A stretch of 64,000 nt of DNA from Vibrio cincinnatiensis (GCF_022113815.1 NZ_SGOM01000002.1:124001-188000), one strand, 5' to 3'. Shown: positions 54,003 through 63,218, counted from the stretch's first letter. Numbers and translations: made by a program. The notes: a model not told the origin generated them from the letters alone.

Positions 54003-54034
54003 TTTTTTGAACAAGATAATATCTTGTCAAAAAA
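54003..54034. promoter_or_regulatory. Palindrome upstream of the DoxX gene
   Basis: ACAAGATA-A-TATCTTGT (54011-54027) is a perfect odd palindrome; with one bulged A the pairing extends through TTTTTTG and CAAAAAA. There is no U tract outside the stem on either strand, so it is better read as an operator than a terminator. Confidence 0.45.
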
Positions 54035-54080
54035 GAAAAAAGTCCAAATCCCGAAAAGTATGCACGTAACAGAGATTGCT

Positions 54081-55838
54081 TCAACTCACTTGTAACTGCA
54101 CTGGACCTCGGCGAGTAGAGACAAATACCGCATTGCTGGCCAATTTTTTTGCTTCATACTTTGCGGCGGTCGAGAGCGCAGCCACGTCATGATAATTCAG
54201 GCAAAGCTCAGGATCCGGAAAAGTAATTCCGATTGATAAAGAAAGTAGCGGGTAGAAACAACGTTCTCCCGTTCGGCTTAATGCAACAATCCCCCCACGC
54301 TGTCGATCTTCACTGGTATAGTAATTCACAACGCAATCATCAAATTGAGTCACCAGCTTTTGGCATATGTGTTCAGCCTCATCACCATGAAAGATGATCA
54401 CAAAATCATCACCACCAATATGACCAACAAAATTTCCGGTCCCGGCAACCTGTTGCTGAATCATATCGGCCAACATTTGCAGAACAAGATCACCTTTACT
54501 GTATCCATAAATGTCGTTGTACGGTTTAAAGTTATTGAGATCAAGATAGGCGACAGAAAAGGCAACCTTTTCTCGAAGAAGGCATTCGATTTGCTGATAA
54601 ATAGGGACATTCCCCGGTAATAAAGTCAAAGGGTTGGCATAACGCGCATAGTGTAATTTGCGTTCACTGACTTTTTTTAACAGTTGTCGAACTGAGCCTA
54701 ACCCAAGGTATTGCCCTTTCCGGCAAATAATAAAATACCAGCTAGAAGCATTACATTCATCTTCCGCCACTATACGGCTGACTTCATCTAAAGAATAACG
54801 GGCATCGACAATCACAGGAGTTGGATTCATCAATTGATTAATCGGTTTTTTCTCATACAATGCTCGGCCAAAAGGCTGAGCGAAAAAGCCTTCCAACTGA
54901 GTGCGGCAAATCAAGCCGACAGGAAAACCTTTTTTCAAAATAGCCATACTTTGTAACGTAGGCTGCTCTTTAAATAAAGCGTACACATCCATCGCTAATT
55001 GATAGTGAGGAACTGTTGGCGCATCACGCACAATTTGCTCAATACAATCATTGGCTAAATTTTCCGGTTCACGATGAGCGGGAAAAATATAACGGTGCTG
55101 TAGTACTAAGCTTTGCTGAGGGCGGCCCAATAAATATCCCTGCGCAAAATCTGCGCCTAATTCTCGACAAAGGTAAAACTCCTCCTCCGTTTCAATTCCT
55201 TCTGCTACCACCATCGCACCAATGGTTTTCGCCAAACGAATGATATTTTGTACAAATGCTTTTTTTGTTGGGTCACGATGTACACCATCAATAAAGTAGC
55301 GATCAATCTTCACAATATCTGGCTTCAATTCAGACCAGAGCTTCAAGCCTGAAAAACCGCTGCCTAAATCATCAATGGCAATTTTAAACCCAAGCTGACG
55401 GTAATGGTGAACCGCATTAATCAATAAGTCGGGGTCTTCTACTTGGTATTGTTCTGATATTTCAATGACTATTCTGGCAGGATTAAGCTGCATCTTCTCC
55501 AGCAAACTTTTTGTCAATAAACTGGTGTGATTTTCTGTTAATAATAGTAATGGATTCACATTTAAAAACAGCTGCCCATCAACTTGGGCTGCAGAAAAAG
55601 CCAAAATACTCAGTTCTCGACAAAGCATTTCTAGAGGTTCGAGCTCTCCGCAGGCTAAAGCGGTTTTAAACAGTTGGATTGGGGAATGTAAAGGACTATC
55701 AGAAGGCCCCCGAATCAAGGCTTCAAATCCTTTTATCGCACCATCTGAAAGCGACAATATAGGTTGAAAAAGTGGCGTTAATGCTCTGTTTTTTAGGATA
55801 TGATTCAATTCAATACAATGCTGGGAAGAGGTAACCAT
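54081..55838 (-). CDS. EAL - CBS-like - GGDEF cyclic-di-GMP protein
   Basis: The 585-residue cytoplasmic protein has the reversed order: EAL (about 10-250), a CBS-like linker (about 270-400) and GGDEF (about 415-580). The EAL active site is canonical (FEALIRG, NVNP, EISE, IDDLGSG, VKIDR, AEGIET). The GGDEF signature is GGDDF (near 476), with an acidic residue kept at the fourth place. LDLNNFKPYND and the Mg2+ aspartate are present, so cyclase activity is possible but reduced. The CBS-like part could sense adenine nucleotides. The start (ATG 55838) has only weak AGAAG upstream. Confidence 0.87.
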   Translation of the reverse strand: MVTSSQHCIELNHILKNRALTPLFQPILSLSDGAIKGFEALIRGPSDSPLHSPIQLFKTALACGELEPLEMLCRELSILAFSAAQVDGQLFLNVNPLLLLTENHTSLLTKSLLEKMQLNPARIVIEISEQYQVEDPDLLINAVHHYRQLGFKIAIDDLGSGFSGLKLWSELKPDIVKIDRYFIDGVHRDPTKKAFVQNIIRLAKTIGAMVVAEGIETEEEFYLCRELGADFAQGYLLGRPQQSLVLQHRYIFPAHREPENLANDCIEQIVRDAPTVPHYQLAMDVYALFKEQPTLQSMAILKKGFPVGLICRTQLEGFFAQPFGRALYEKKPINQLMNPTPVIVDARYSLDEVSRIVAEDECNASSWYFIICRKGQYLGLGSVRQLLKKVSERKLHYARYANPLTLLPGNVPIYQQIECLLREKVAFSVAYLDLNNFKPYNDIYGYSKGDLVLQMLADMIQQQVAGTGNFVGHIGGDDFVIIFHGDEAEHICQKLVTQFDDCVVNYYTSEDRQRGGIVALSRTGERCFYPLLSLSIGITFPDPELCLNYHDVAALSTAAKYEAKKLASNAVFVSTRRGPVQLQVS

Positions 55839-55987
55839 ACTTCTACTTAGATTCTGTCTAATGATGAAATCAAAGCCTAACGAGGCTGCATGACAGCTTT
55901 ATTAACAGTGGTCTTTTTCATAAATGACAGGAACATTCTTTAGTCTCTCACGAATGCGGTTTAATGATTTAATAAAGAAAGCATAAA

Positions 55988-56019
55988 GGGCAGCTTACGC
56001 CTAAAAGCCCAAGCTACCC
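55988..56019 (-). terminator. Terminator of the GH4 gene
   Basis: GGGCAGCTT (55988-55996) pairs with AAGCTACCC (56011-56019) with one G-T pair in RNA; on the minus strand it is followed by TTTATG. Moderate. Confidence 0.55.
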
Positions 56020-56044
56020 ATATCACGGAGTTTTATCTTTCTGA

Positions 56045-57370
56045 TTAGGCTTTAAACATCCAGCGGAACTGAGGCATATAATCGAGATTTTCTTTTACCG
56101 TCTCTTTTAACGCTTCATCTAATACTGTCCCGGTATTAACGATAGGGTTCAATATTAAGCCACGTTTAGCGGCAACTAAATTCCCCGTTACCGCCGCTTC
56201 AACCGTTAATGTTTCAAACTCTTTCATCAACTGAATCAGGCGTAAAGTATCGCTTGGAAAGGGAGCGACATTGAGCGGAAGAGGGCCACTTCTGGTGATC
56301 ACTGAGCTTACTTCAACGGCACAGTCTTCCGGCAAACCTGCGATGGTGCCATTATTGCGCGTATTGACATGCATGATGGTGCGTTTATCGTTATGAATGG
56401 AGGCCATTAATTCACAAGCGGCTTCTGAATAATATTGACCGCCTCTTTTTTCCAACTCTTTCGGTTTTTCTGCCAATTGTGGATTTTTATAGATTTCGAA
56501 CAGCCGTTGTTCCATCGCTTTGACAACCTCGCCCCGAGTGCCTTCACCCTCTGCTTCGTGTTGTTCCTGCTGCATAATATCGTCACTGGTATAGTAGTAA
56601 CGTAAATAGGCACATGGAATCATGCCCATGGCTTGTAAAAGATCTTTCGGCCACTTGAATGGGGGGATATTGGCGGGTACTAAAGGATCGTGACCATTAA
56701 GAATCTCGTTCATCACCCAATTCAGTTTGTCTTGTCCTTGATGGAGGATCTGACGAACCCAGATCAGATGGTTTAAACCCGCGACCTGCATGATGAAATC
56801 ATCTTCTTTGCTATTGAGAATCTGGGCTACTCCTTTTTGCATAATGATCGGGACATTACACAAGCCCACCGCCTTAACGTTCGTATGTTTAAGTACCGCT
56901 TCCGTTACCATGCCGGATGGATTAGTGAAATTCAGTAACCACGCATTAGGGCAAAGCTTTTCCATATCTCGACAGATTTCTAATGTAATTGGAATCGTGC
57001 GGCACGCATTGGCAAAACCACCTAACCCGTTTGTTTCCTGCCCAATCATGCCATATTTCAGTGAAATTCGTTCATCTCGAATACGCCCTTCCAGACATCC
57101 AGCACGAAATTGTGAGCAGACGAAGTCGGCGTTTTCTAATGCAGAACGTCGATCTAAACTGACATGTACATCCATCGTTAACCCGGCTTTTTTGATCATA
57201 CGGCGAGCGAGGTCTGCAATGATATTGACCTTCTCCCAACCCTCTTCAATATCAACGAGCCATAATTCGCCAATCGGCAGTTCATTTTTACGCTTTAATA
57301 ACCCTTCAATCAGTTCAGGAGTGTAGCTTGAGCCGCCACCAATAACCGCTATCTTTAGTTGTCTGTCCAT
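56045..57370 (-). CDS. GH4 6-phospho-beta-glucosidase family enzyme
   Basis: The 441-residue enzyme is a family 4 glycosidase, which needs NAD+ and Mn2+ and acts by oxidation-elimination. The nucleotide loop is IAVIGGGSSYTPELIEGL, the metal ligands are in LCNVP (Cys) and GLNHL (His), and LNFTNPSGMVTEA is conserved. The CelF/LicH-like sequence suggests 6-phospho-beta-glucosides as substrate. ATG 57370 has AGGA 7 nt upstream; the frame also extends to ATG 57376 and a TTG at 57430. It is divergent from a LysR gene. No PTS genes lie beside it, unlike most GH4 loci. Confidence 0.9.
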   Translation of the reverse strand: MDRQLKIAVIGGGSSYTPELIEGLLKRKNELPIGELWLVDIEEGWEKVNIIADLARRMIKKAGLTMDVHVSLDRRSALENADFVCSQFRAGCLEGRIRDERISLKYGMIGQETNGLGGFANACRTIPITLEICRDMEKLCPNAWLLNFTNPSGMVTEAVLKHTNVKAVGLCNVPIIMQKGVAQILNSKEDDFIMQVAGLNHLIWVRQILHQGQDKLNWVMNEILNGHDPLVPANIPPFKWPKDLLQAMGMIPCAYLRYYYTSDDIMQQEQHEAEGEGTRGEVVKAMEQRLFEIYKNPQLAEKPKELEKRGGQYYSEAACELMASIHNDKRTIMHVNTRNNGTIAGLPEDCAVEVSSVITRSGPLPLNVAPFPSDTLRLIQLMKEFETLTVEAAVTGNLVAAKRGLILNPIVNTGTVLDEALKETVKENLDYMPQFRWMFKA

Positions 57371-57479
57371 TCCCATTTCCTCATTTGGATAAGCTGTGCT
57401 AATTTCACATTGATATCCATAGCAAGACAAACCAAATAATCGCCCTCATCTATTAGCCATATTAATACGTAATCATCAT

Positions 57480-58382
57480 ATGAAACATAAAGAACATTTG
57501 CTTGCCCATTTATATACCTTCAGCGTCGTCGCTAAATTTCGAAGCTTTACCTTAGCGGCAGAAGAGCTATGCCTGACACAAGGAGCCGTGAGTCAACGCA
57601 TAAAAAAACTGGAAGAAGAGTTAGGGTTCAAACTGTTTGTTCGATTGACTCGTAAACTTGAATTAACCGAACAAGGAAAGCGGATTTTAGCCACTCTAAC
57701 CTACTCACTGGATAACGTTTTTGCTGAAATTGAAGATATTCGTTTCAACGAGTTACGCGGTGAACTATACCTTGGTGCCGCCCCTACCTTTGCTCATTCA
57801 TGGCTTTTACCTCGCTTAGCGGAGTTTCAACATCTATACCCTCACTTAGATGTCAAAATTCGAGTTAAAGCCAGCAAATTAGATTTTCAGAACCAACCGG
57901 TTGATCTAGCAATTTATTATGGCGATAACACCCATGCCGATTTCTATCATTATCGTCTGTTTGATGAGTACCTGTTACCGGTTTGTACCCCAGCGTACGC
58001 CCAAAAACTCAACTTACTAGATAGCGATCGCCGTTTACATGAAGCGTGCTTTTTACACTGTACCGAATCGTTAGAATTTCTCTCTCCACTAGCGGAATGG
58101 CAGCAATGGCTAAAAGAGACTGGGCGATCCCCCCAAATACTGCAACGAAAGTATGTATTTAATCATGAAGAACTCACTATGGTGGCCGCAAGACAATCAA
58201 TGGGAATTGCCATGGGCCGTTACCACTTGATTAAACCCTACCTAGAGAGCGGTGAGCTCATTGCGCCATTTGAACGTATCCCTTCAGGGCTAGGGTACGA
58301 TTTAATTTGCCCAAAAGGGCATGAAGTTCGCCCTCGATTTAGTGCATTTTTCCAATGGATTAAAAATCAGGTAGGAGAGTAA
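57480..58382 (+). CDS. LysR-family regulator (DsdC/GcvA-like), divergent from GH4
   Basis: The 300-residue regulator has the helix-turn-helix FTLAAEELCLTQGAVSQRIKKLEEEL (in part, about 23-49) and a LysR effector domain. The N-terminal sequence is close to DsdC/GcvA-type regulators. About 110 bp separate its start from the GH4 start, so it probably controls the GH4 gene; the inducer would be the phosphoglycoside or a related metabolite. No ribosome-binding site is obvious before the ATG. It is monocistronic; the next gene is convergent. Confidence 0.85.
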   Translation: MKHKEHLLAHLYTFSVVAKFRSFTLAAEELCLTQGAVSQRIKKLEEELGFKLFVRLTRKLELTEQGKRILATLTYSLDNVFAEIEDIRFNELRGELYLGAAPTFAHSWLLPRLAEFQHLYPHLDVKIRVKASKLDFQNQPVDLAIYYGDNTHADFYHYRLFDEYLLPVCTPAYAQKLNLLDSDRRLHEACFLHCTESLEFLSPLAEWQQWLKETGRSPQILQRKYVFNHEELTMVAARQSMGIAMGRYHLIKPYLESGELIAPFERIPSGLGYDLICPKGHEVRPRFSAFFQWIKNQVGE

Positions 58383-58473
58383 GTGATGGGTATAGTAAAT
58401 AAAACTGGCGAGAGAGAGGTCAACATTCCGCCACTCTCACAACGCGCCCATGCTCCATGTATGACCAATAAAT

Positions 58474-58818
58474 TCAATGTGTCAACGTGTGGGGCTCATT
58501 GATATGCATCGCGGTGAGATCGCCATTTGGGTTAAGCACATGAGGCAAGATTTTAGGTAAATTTAACTCAATATCTTTATCTTCTACGGGGTTAATCACT
58601 TCGTTATACCACCCTAATAAACCCAGTACCGCATAACCAATCGCATCATCGTCTTCACTATGTTCGATGATAATTTGCAGCAATCGTAAAATGGCACGGT
58701 CATTACTCTGCGCTTGTGTGCGAGTCGAATGAAAAATTGCCGTCGCCTCTGCAATAAGTCCATCAAACTCAGTTTCAATGGCCACTTTAAATGACCCACC
58801 ATCAACAGAAATTCTCAT
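58474..58818 (-). CDS. Hypothetical protein, 114 residues
   Basis: I do not recognise a family. The soluble product starts MRISVDGGSFKVAIETEFDG, has a helical, acidic middle (LLQIIIEHSEDDDAIGYAVLGLLGWYNEV) and a His/Thr-rich C-terminus (HINEPHTLTH). It has no signal peptide or metal motif. The ATG at 58818 has only weak purines upstream. It is divergent from eptA and convergent with the LysR gene. It may be Vibrio-restricted. Confidence 0.65.
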   Translation of the reverse strand: MRISVDGGSFKVAIETEFDGLIAEATAIFHSTRTQAQSNDRAILRLLQIIIEHSEDDDAIGYAVLGLLGWYNEVINPVEDKDIELNLPKILPHVLNPNGDLTAMHINEPHTLTH

Positions 58819-58981
58819 ATAACGTTATCTACTTAGTCACTTCCAGAAGTTAAGGAGCATAACCATTTTTGAAGCATTTGTCGTTACATAAGCGCGAGAT
58901 AGCCAGTATCTCTCCTACCGAACCCATCAAGCCCTGCAACCAATAGCGATGAAAAAACAAACTCAGAAAAACACCAGAAAT

Positions 58982-58998
58982 CTTAAGCTAATCTTAAG
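58982..58998 (+). promoter_or_regulatory. PmrA box, CTTAAG-N5-CTTAAG
   Basis: Two exact CTTAAG direct repeats (58982-58987 and 58993-58998) are separated by CTAAT. This is the PmrA (BasR) consensus, and the second half would take the place of the -35 element. A -10-like CATATC/TATCGG lies near 59012-59019. It controls eptA-dgkA. Confidence 0.85.
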
Positions 58999-59047
58999 TT
59001 TAGATTTGCATCATATCGGCATTGTTTCACTTTCTGGTGATTTCGTA

Positions 59048-60685
59048 ATGCCACAACCCCACCGTTATTCATTTCTTCGCATTCCCATGAGTATGCCCAT
59101 GCTAATTGTCGTTTTGGCCATTTATTTTGGTACGGTCATGAATTATCCCGTGCTAAAAACACTTTTTCGGTTAAGCGAAGAAGTCTCTAACCCGCTGTTT
59201 CCCTATACGGCTCCGGTCTTGTTGATTTGCGCCTTTATCCTTATCTTTTCTGCGTTTGCTTGGCCCTATTTATTTAAGCCCTTTATGATATTTGTGTTGC
59301 TCACTTCGTCAGCAGCACTGTATGCCGAAGTAAATTTTCAAACCTTGTTTGATACCACCATGATGGAAAGTGTCTTTGAAACCAATTCGTCGGAAGTTTC
59401 GTTCTATTTCAATGGCGCAACTCTGTTCTACTTGCTCAGTTTCGGGGTGCTACCTTGTCTTTTCCTTGCTATGGTGCGCATCACTTCGCAGCGGACTTGG
59501 ATACGAACCATCATTTCTCGGGTGAGTCTGGTTGTCATTGCTGTCATGGGAATAGGTTTGATTGCAGCCACGAGCTACAAAGACTACGCCTCTGTCGGTC
59601 GCAATAATCACTACCTCAATAAGATGATCATTCCGGCTCATCTCTACAGCGGGGCAAAATACCTCAATCAAACTTACTTCAGAACTCAACTGCCTTATCA
59701 GACTCTCGGTACGGATGCACACGTTGTTAGCACACCAAATGGTAAACCCACCTTGATGGTTGTGGTTCTGGGCGAAACCGCCCGTGCGATGAACTTTGCT
59801 TACAATGGATATCGCCGTGATACCAACCCATATACTAAAGAGATGGGGCTCATTGCATTTCAGGATGTGTCATCATGCGGCACCTACACTGCTCTGTCTG
59901 TTCCCTGTATGTTCTCTAACCTAACCCGTGATACTTACACTAAGTCTCGTGCCGAAGCGCAAGATAACGTTCTCAATGTTCTGCAATATGCGGGGGTGGA
60001 TGTTCTTTGGATCGATAACGATGGGGGTGACAAAGGGGTGGCAAACAAGCTTCCCTACCTTTCTATTCGCGCATCACTGAAAAATGATGACTGTAATGGT
60101 TCCACCTGTTTTGACGTTGCTATGCTCAAGGATGCAAAAACATTTATTCATGATGGGCAACGCAATAAATTGCTGGTTCTGCACACCATCGGTAGCCACG
60201 GTCCAACTTACTGGCAACGCTACCCAGATGCTCAAGCACCATTCCAGCCAGCGTGTAATCGCAGCGATATCGAAAACTGTAACGACATGCAGATCGTCAA
60301 TGTGTACGACAATACGCTGGTGTATACCGACTATGTATTAGCACAGGTGATTAACACGCTAAAAAGCGTGTCGAATACTTACAATGTGATACTGACCTAC
60401 ATTTCGGACCACGGTGAATCACTGGGTGAAAGTGGTCTTTACTTACACGGCACTCCATATGCGATTGCTCCTAAAGAACAAACTCAAGTGCCTTGGCTGC
60501 TCTGGATGCCCGAACAATATGCACAGCAAAAAGGTCTAAATACGCAGTGCCTCAAGGAGAAAGCAAAAAATAGCCCTCTATCACATGACAACTTATTCCA
60601 CAGTTTGCTCGGCTTATATGGCGTACGTTCACAAGTTCAAAATGCTGAGCTGGATATTACGCAAAGCTGCCTACTAAGTTCATAA
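59048..60685 (+). CDS. eptA: Lipid A phosphoethanolamine transferase EptA
   Basis: The inner-membrane enzyme moves phosphoethanolamine from phosphatidylethanolamine to lipid A, lowering negative charge and giving resistance to polymyxin and cationic peptides. ATG 59048 is chosen over 58949 because the PmrA box lies between them, GGTGA is 8 nt upstream, and the 545-residue length equals E. coli EptA (547). Five membrane segments (about 15-180) precede the periplasmic domain. It has the zinc ligand Glu243 in GETAR, nucleophile Thr281 in CGTYT, paired cysteines 277 and 287 (SVPCMF), and SDHGESLGE near the end. Confidence 0.93.
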   Translation: MPQPHRYSFLRIPMSMPMLIVVLAIYFGTVMNYPVLKTLFRLSEEVSNPLFPYTAPVLLICAFILIFSAFAWPYLFKPFMIFVLLTSSAALYAEVNFQTLFDTTMMESVFETNSSEVSFYFNGATLFYLLSFGVLPCLFLAMVRITSQRTWIRTIISRVSLVVIAVMGIGLIAATSYKDYASVGRNNHYLNKMIIPAHLYSGAKYLNQTYFRTQLPYQTLGTDAHVVSTPNGKPTLMVVVLGETARAMNFAYNGYRRDTNPYTKEMGLIAFQDVSSCGTYTALSVPCMFSNLTRDTYTKSRAEAQDNVLNVLQYAGVDVLWIDNDGGDKGVANKLPYLSIRASLKNDDCNGSTCFDVAMLKDAKTFIHDGQRNKLLVLHTIGSHGPTYWQRYPDAQAPFQPACNRSDIENCNDMQIVNVYDNTLVYTDYVLAQVINTLKSVSNTYNVILTYISDHGESLGESGLYLHGTPYAIAPKEQTQVPWLLWMPEQYAQQKGLNTQCLKEKAKNSPLSHDNLFHSLLGLYGVRSQVQNAELDITQSCLLSS

Positions 60686-60711
60686 CCCTTAATTTATAGC
60701 GTCCCCATACT

Positions 60712-61086
60712 ATGCAACCAAAAGTCATCATTAAACGAACTGGCATTCACCGAATTATTTATACCGTTGTCCACAGTGTTAACGGGATTAAATGGCTATG
60801 CAAGCACGAAGCGGCCTTCCAACAAGAACTGATGCTGTTTGTACCTCTTACCATTGTTGCATTCTGGCTAAAGTTACCCACTATGCATACGCTGCTTGTA
60901 ATACTGAGTATGGTCTTCGTCTTATTTGCTGAAATGGTCAACACCGCGATAGAAACCGTGGTTGATCGAGTCGGTCTGGAATATCACATTTTATCTGGCG
61001 TTGCGAAGAACATTGGTTCGGCGTTGGTGTTATTGAGTATGGTTTGCTCACTCGCCGTTTGGGGGGTGATATTATCTTTACTCTGA
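60712..61086 (+). CDS. dgkA: Diacylglycerol kinase
   Basis: The 124-residue trimeric inner-membrane kinase phosphorylates diacylglycerol to phosphatidic acid. Key residues are visible: EAAFQQEL (about 33-40), Glu and Asn in AEMVNTAIE (about 73-81), and KNIGSA. Three membrane segments are predicted. It follows eptA by 26 bp in the same PmrA-controlled unit. EptA leaves diacylglycerol when it uses phosphatidylethanolamine, so the pairing is a direct recycling step. No strong ribosome-binding site is visible before the ATG. A bidirectional terminator follows. Confidence 0.93.
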   Translation: MQPKVIIKRTGIHRIIYTVVHSVNGIKWLCKHEAAFQQELMLFVPLTIVAFWLKLPTMHTLLVILSMVFVLFAEMVNTAIETVVDRVGLEYHILSGVAKNIGSALVLLSMVCSLAVWGVILSLL

Positions 61087-61108
61087 CTTTGGGGAAGGCG
61101 GTGACAAC

Positions 61109-61134
61109 ACGCCAGATAGGATTATCTGGCGTTT
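61109..61134. terminator. Bidirectional terminator, dgkA / pmrB
   Basis: A 10-bp perfect stem (61109-61118 with 61123-61132, loop GGAT) lies between the convergent dgkA and pmrB genes, with a short T tail on the + side. Confidence 0.8.
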
Positions 61135-61150
61135 CGATGTGTATCAAACA

Positions 61151-62569
61151 TCATGGCTGGACATGAGGAAAAGTAACCACAAAGGTATTCGTACCATGTT
61201 CAGGAGGCACAAGATCAATGGTTGCCTGATGCAGGGTCGCAATGTCTTTACAAATCGACATCCCCAAACCTGCGCCATCGCCTTGCTCTGAATGGCCACG
61301 ATAAAACTGTTCAAAAATTCGCTCTCGGGTCACTTGAGGGATCTCAGGCCCAGTATCAGAAACCGATACGTTGATGGTATGTTTATCTGACGTAACCCTA
61401 ATTTGAATATCACTTTGGAGTCCCGAATATCGAATGGCGTTATCAATCAAATTTCGAAACAATACTTCGAGCAATATTCTGTCTCCTGATACCTGAACTT
61501 GTGCGGGTAAAAGGCTAATATCTTGGTTTTTCCTCAATGCTAATGGCGCTAAATCCGCAATCACGGCTTGCAACAAAGGTGTCAATTCTATCGTATCAAC
61601 CCCATGCTCCGAGAAGCTTTCGACTTTCGCTAATGTAAGCAATTGATGGATCAACCGATCAGTTCGGTCAATACCTTGCAGTATATTATGTAAATCACCA
61701 CGCAGTTGTTCAGGATCATGACTTCCTAATGCGTTCTCTACGTTAAGCCGTAATATCGTAAGCGGTGTTTTCAACTCATGTGCAGCAGCACGAGTAAACC
61801 GTTTCTCTCGTTGCCATGCTCGCTCAAGTTCAAACAATAATGAATTTAACGCGTCTACCAATGGTGCGAGTTCCACTGTATTGTCTGTGACATGGATGCG
61901 ATCTAATCGATGTACATTGCGTTGTGTAATGGCGCGACGAAGTGCTTTGATGGGACGAAAAGATTTATCAATCAACCAGAACAATAACACCAGCAGAGCA
62001 GGTAAAAGTAATAACTGTTCAACCAAGGTTGACAGCGCGATTTCGTTGATGATTTCCTGCCTAATTTTTTGTTTTTCAGCAACCACAACAAATTCGTTTT
62101 GATAGTCGGTTTGTGGAAAAGAAAGCTGAAAGGTTCGCCATAAAACCCCTTCTTTTTGCACATCAGAATAACCATCACGGGCCAGCGGTGAGGCAAGAGC
62201 CCCCAAATGAGGAGATGAACTCCACAGCATGGTTTTGTCACGGTAAAATTGGAACACGATATTTTGTTCGTAAGGGTGGCCGAATGGGGTCGCTTTATCT
62301 CCGCTCGATTTTGCCAGTAGTTTGATATTTTTCATCCACTGATCAAACAGTTCTCGATAATTAGCCAACATGTGTTCTTCGGTGGACATCGACAGGGTTA
62401 ATAACATCAACTTGGCCGATTGTCCAAGCCTTGCATCATAGACTTCTTCCACTTCATGCTTGGCAGACAAAAAGCTAAAAAATAATGAGATTAGCAAGAG
62501 CGCGCTGACCAGTAACCCGACAGAAATCGTCAGTTGACGTTTGATAGAATAGGTTTTTTTATTTTTCAA
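61151..62569 (-). CDS. pmrB: PmrB-type sensor histidine kinase
   Basis: The kinase has two membrane segments (about 12-35 and 183-202), a periplasmic sensor of about 145 residues, HAMP, HisKA with the phosphoacceptor His264 in AAAHELKTPL, and a HATPase (NLIDNAIRYS; VSDTGPEI; GAGLGMSICKDIA). It should phosphorylate PmrA in response to cationic peptides, Fe3+ or low pH, but the periplasmic ExxE iron motif of enteric PmrB is not evident. TTG 62569 is the likely start: GGGG lies 8-12 nt upstream, and the gene overlaps the pmrA stop by 11 nt. The longer TTG at 62605 lacks a site. Confidence 0.88.
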   Translation of the reverse strand: MKNKKTYSIKRQLTISVGLLVSALLLISLFFSFLSAKHEVEEVYDARLGQSAKLMLLTLSMSTEEHMLANYRELFDQWMKNIKLLAKSSGDKATPFGHPYEQNIVFQFYRDKTMLWSSSPHLGALASPLARDGYSDVQKEGVLWRTFQLSFPQTDYQNEFVVVAEKQKIRQEIINEIALSTLVEQLLLLPALLVLLFWLIDKSFRPIKALRRAITQRNVHRLDRIHVTDNTVELAPLVDALNSLLFELERAWQREKRFTRAAAHELKTPLTILRLNVENALGSHDPEQLRGDLHNILQGIDRTDRLIHQLLTLAKVESFSEHGVDTIELTPLLQAVIADLAPLALRKNQDISLLPAQVQVSGDRILLEVLFRNLIDNAIRYSGLQSDIQIRVTSDKHTINVSVSDTGPEIPQVTRERIFEQFYRGHSEQGDGAGLGMSICKDIATLHQATIDLVPPEHGTNTFVVTFPHVQP

Positions 62570-63215
62570 GAATGTACCCCACTCCACGAATATTCTTAAT
62601 CGCAATATTGGGGGCTTTTTTACGTAAGTTGTGAATATGCACCTCTATGGCATTATCACTTGAGCCTTCATCCCAACCATGAAGTGACTGCTGCAACTGC
62701 TCTTTACTTTGCACTCGCCCCGCATTAGTCATCAAACTGGTCAGGATTTTGAACTCATTGCGTGTCAGCTTCAGCGGGCTCCCGTTGTAATAAATACTCT
62801 GCTCTGACAACGACAAAGATAAAAAACCAATTTGAATCACTTCTTCAGCACTACCAGATTGGCGTCGGATCAACACTCGCAGCCTTGCAAGCAACTCTTC
62901 TAAAGCAAAAGGCTTCCCTAAATAGTCATCAGCACCGCCATCTAACCCCTGAACTCGGTCGCGTATGTCATCTCGTGCTGTCAGTATCATCACGGGAAGT
63001 TTAAAACCACTTTTTCGAATATCACGTAGAACTTCTAACCCATCAATATCCGGTAAGGTGAGATCTAAAATCACAGCGGTGAAAATCTCCGTTTTCAGTA
63101 CACTGGTAACAATTGAACCTTTTTCTACCCAATCTACGGTGTATCCATGGCGACTGAGTGATGTCACCATAGACTGACCGAGTAATTTATCATCTTCGAC
63201 AAGTAATAAACGCAT
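62559..63215 (-). CDS. pmrA: PmrA-type response regulator (OmpR family)
   Basis: The 218-residue regulator has a receiver domain with the acidic pocket VEDD (about 6-9), phospho-acceptor Asp51 in VILDLTLPDIDG and the conserved Thr/Lys in LTARDD and GKPF. A winged-helix DNA-binding domain follows (about 130-215: LTRNEFKILTSLMTN, VEVHIHNLRKK-like). It should bind the CTTAAG repeat before eptA. The gene is 3 nt behind the TPR gene and overlaps pmrB, so the three are cotranscribed. It may also activate its own operon from a promoter outside the window. Confidence 0.9.
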   Translation of the reverse strand: MRLLLVEDDKLLGQSMVTSLSRHGYTVDWVEKGSIVTSVLKTEIFTAVILDLTLPDIDGLEVLRDIRKSGFKLPVMILTARDDIRDRVQGLDGGADDYLGKPFALEELLARLRVLIRRQSGSAEEVIQIGFLSLSLSEQSIYYNGSPLKLTRNEFKILTSLMTNAGRVQSKEQLQQSLHGWDEGSSDNAIEVHIHNLRKKAPNIAIKNIRGVGYILEK

Positions 63216-63218
63216 AGG

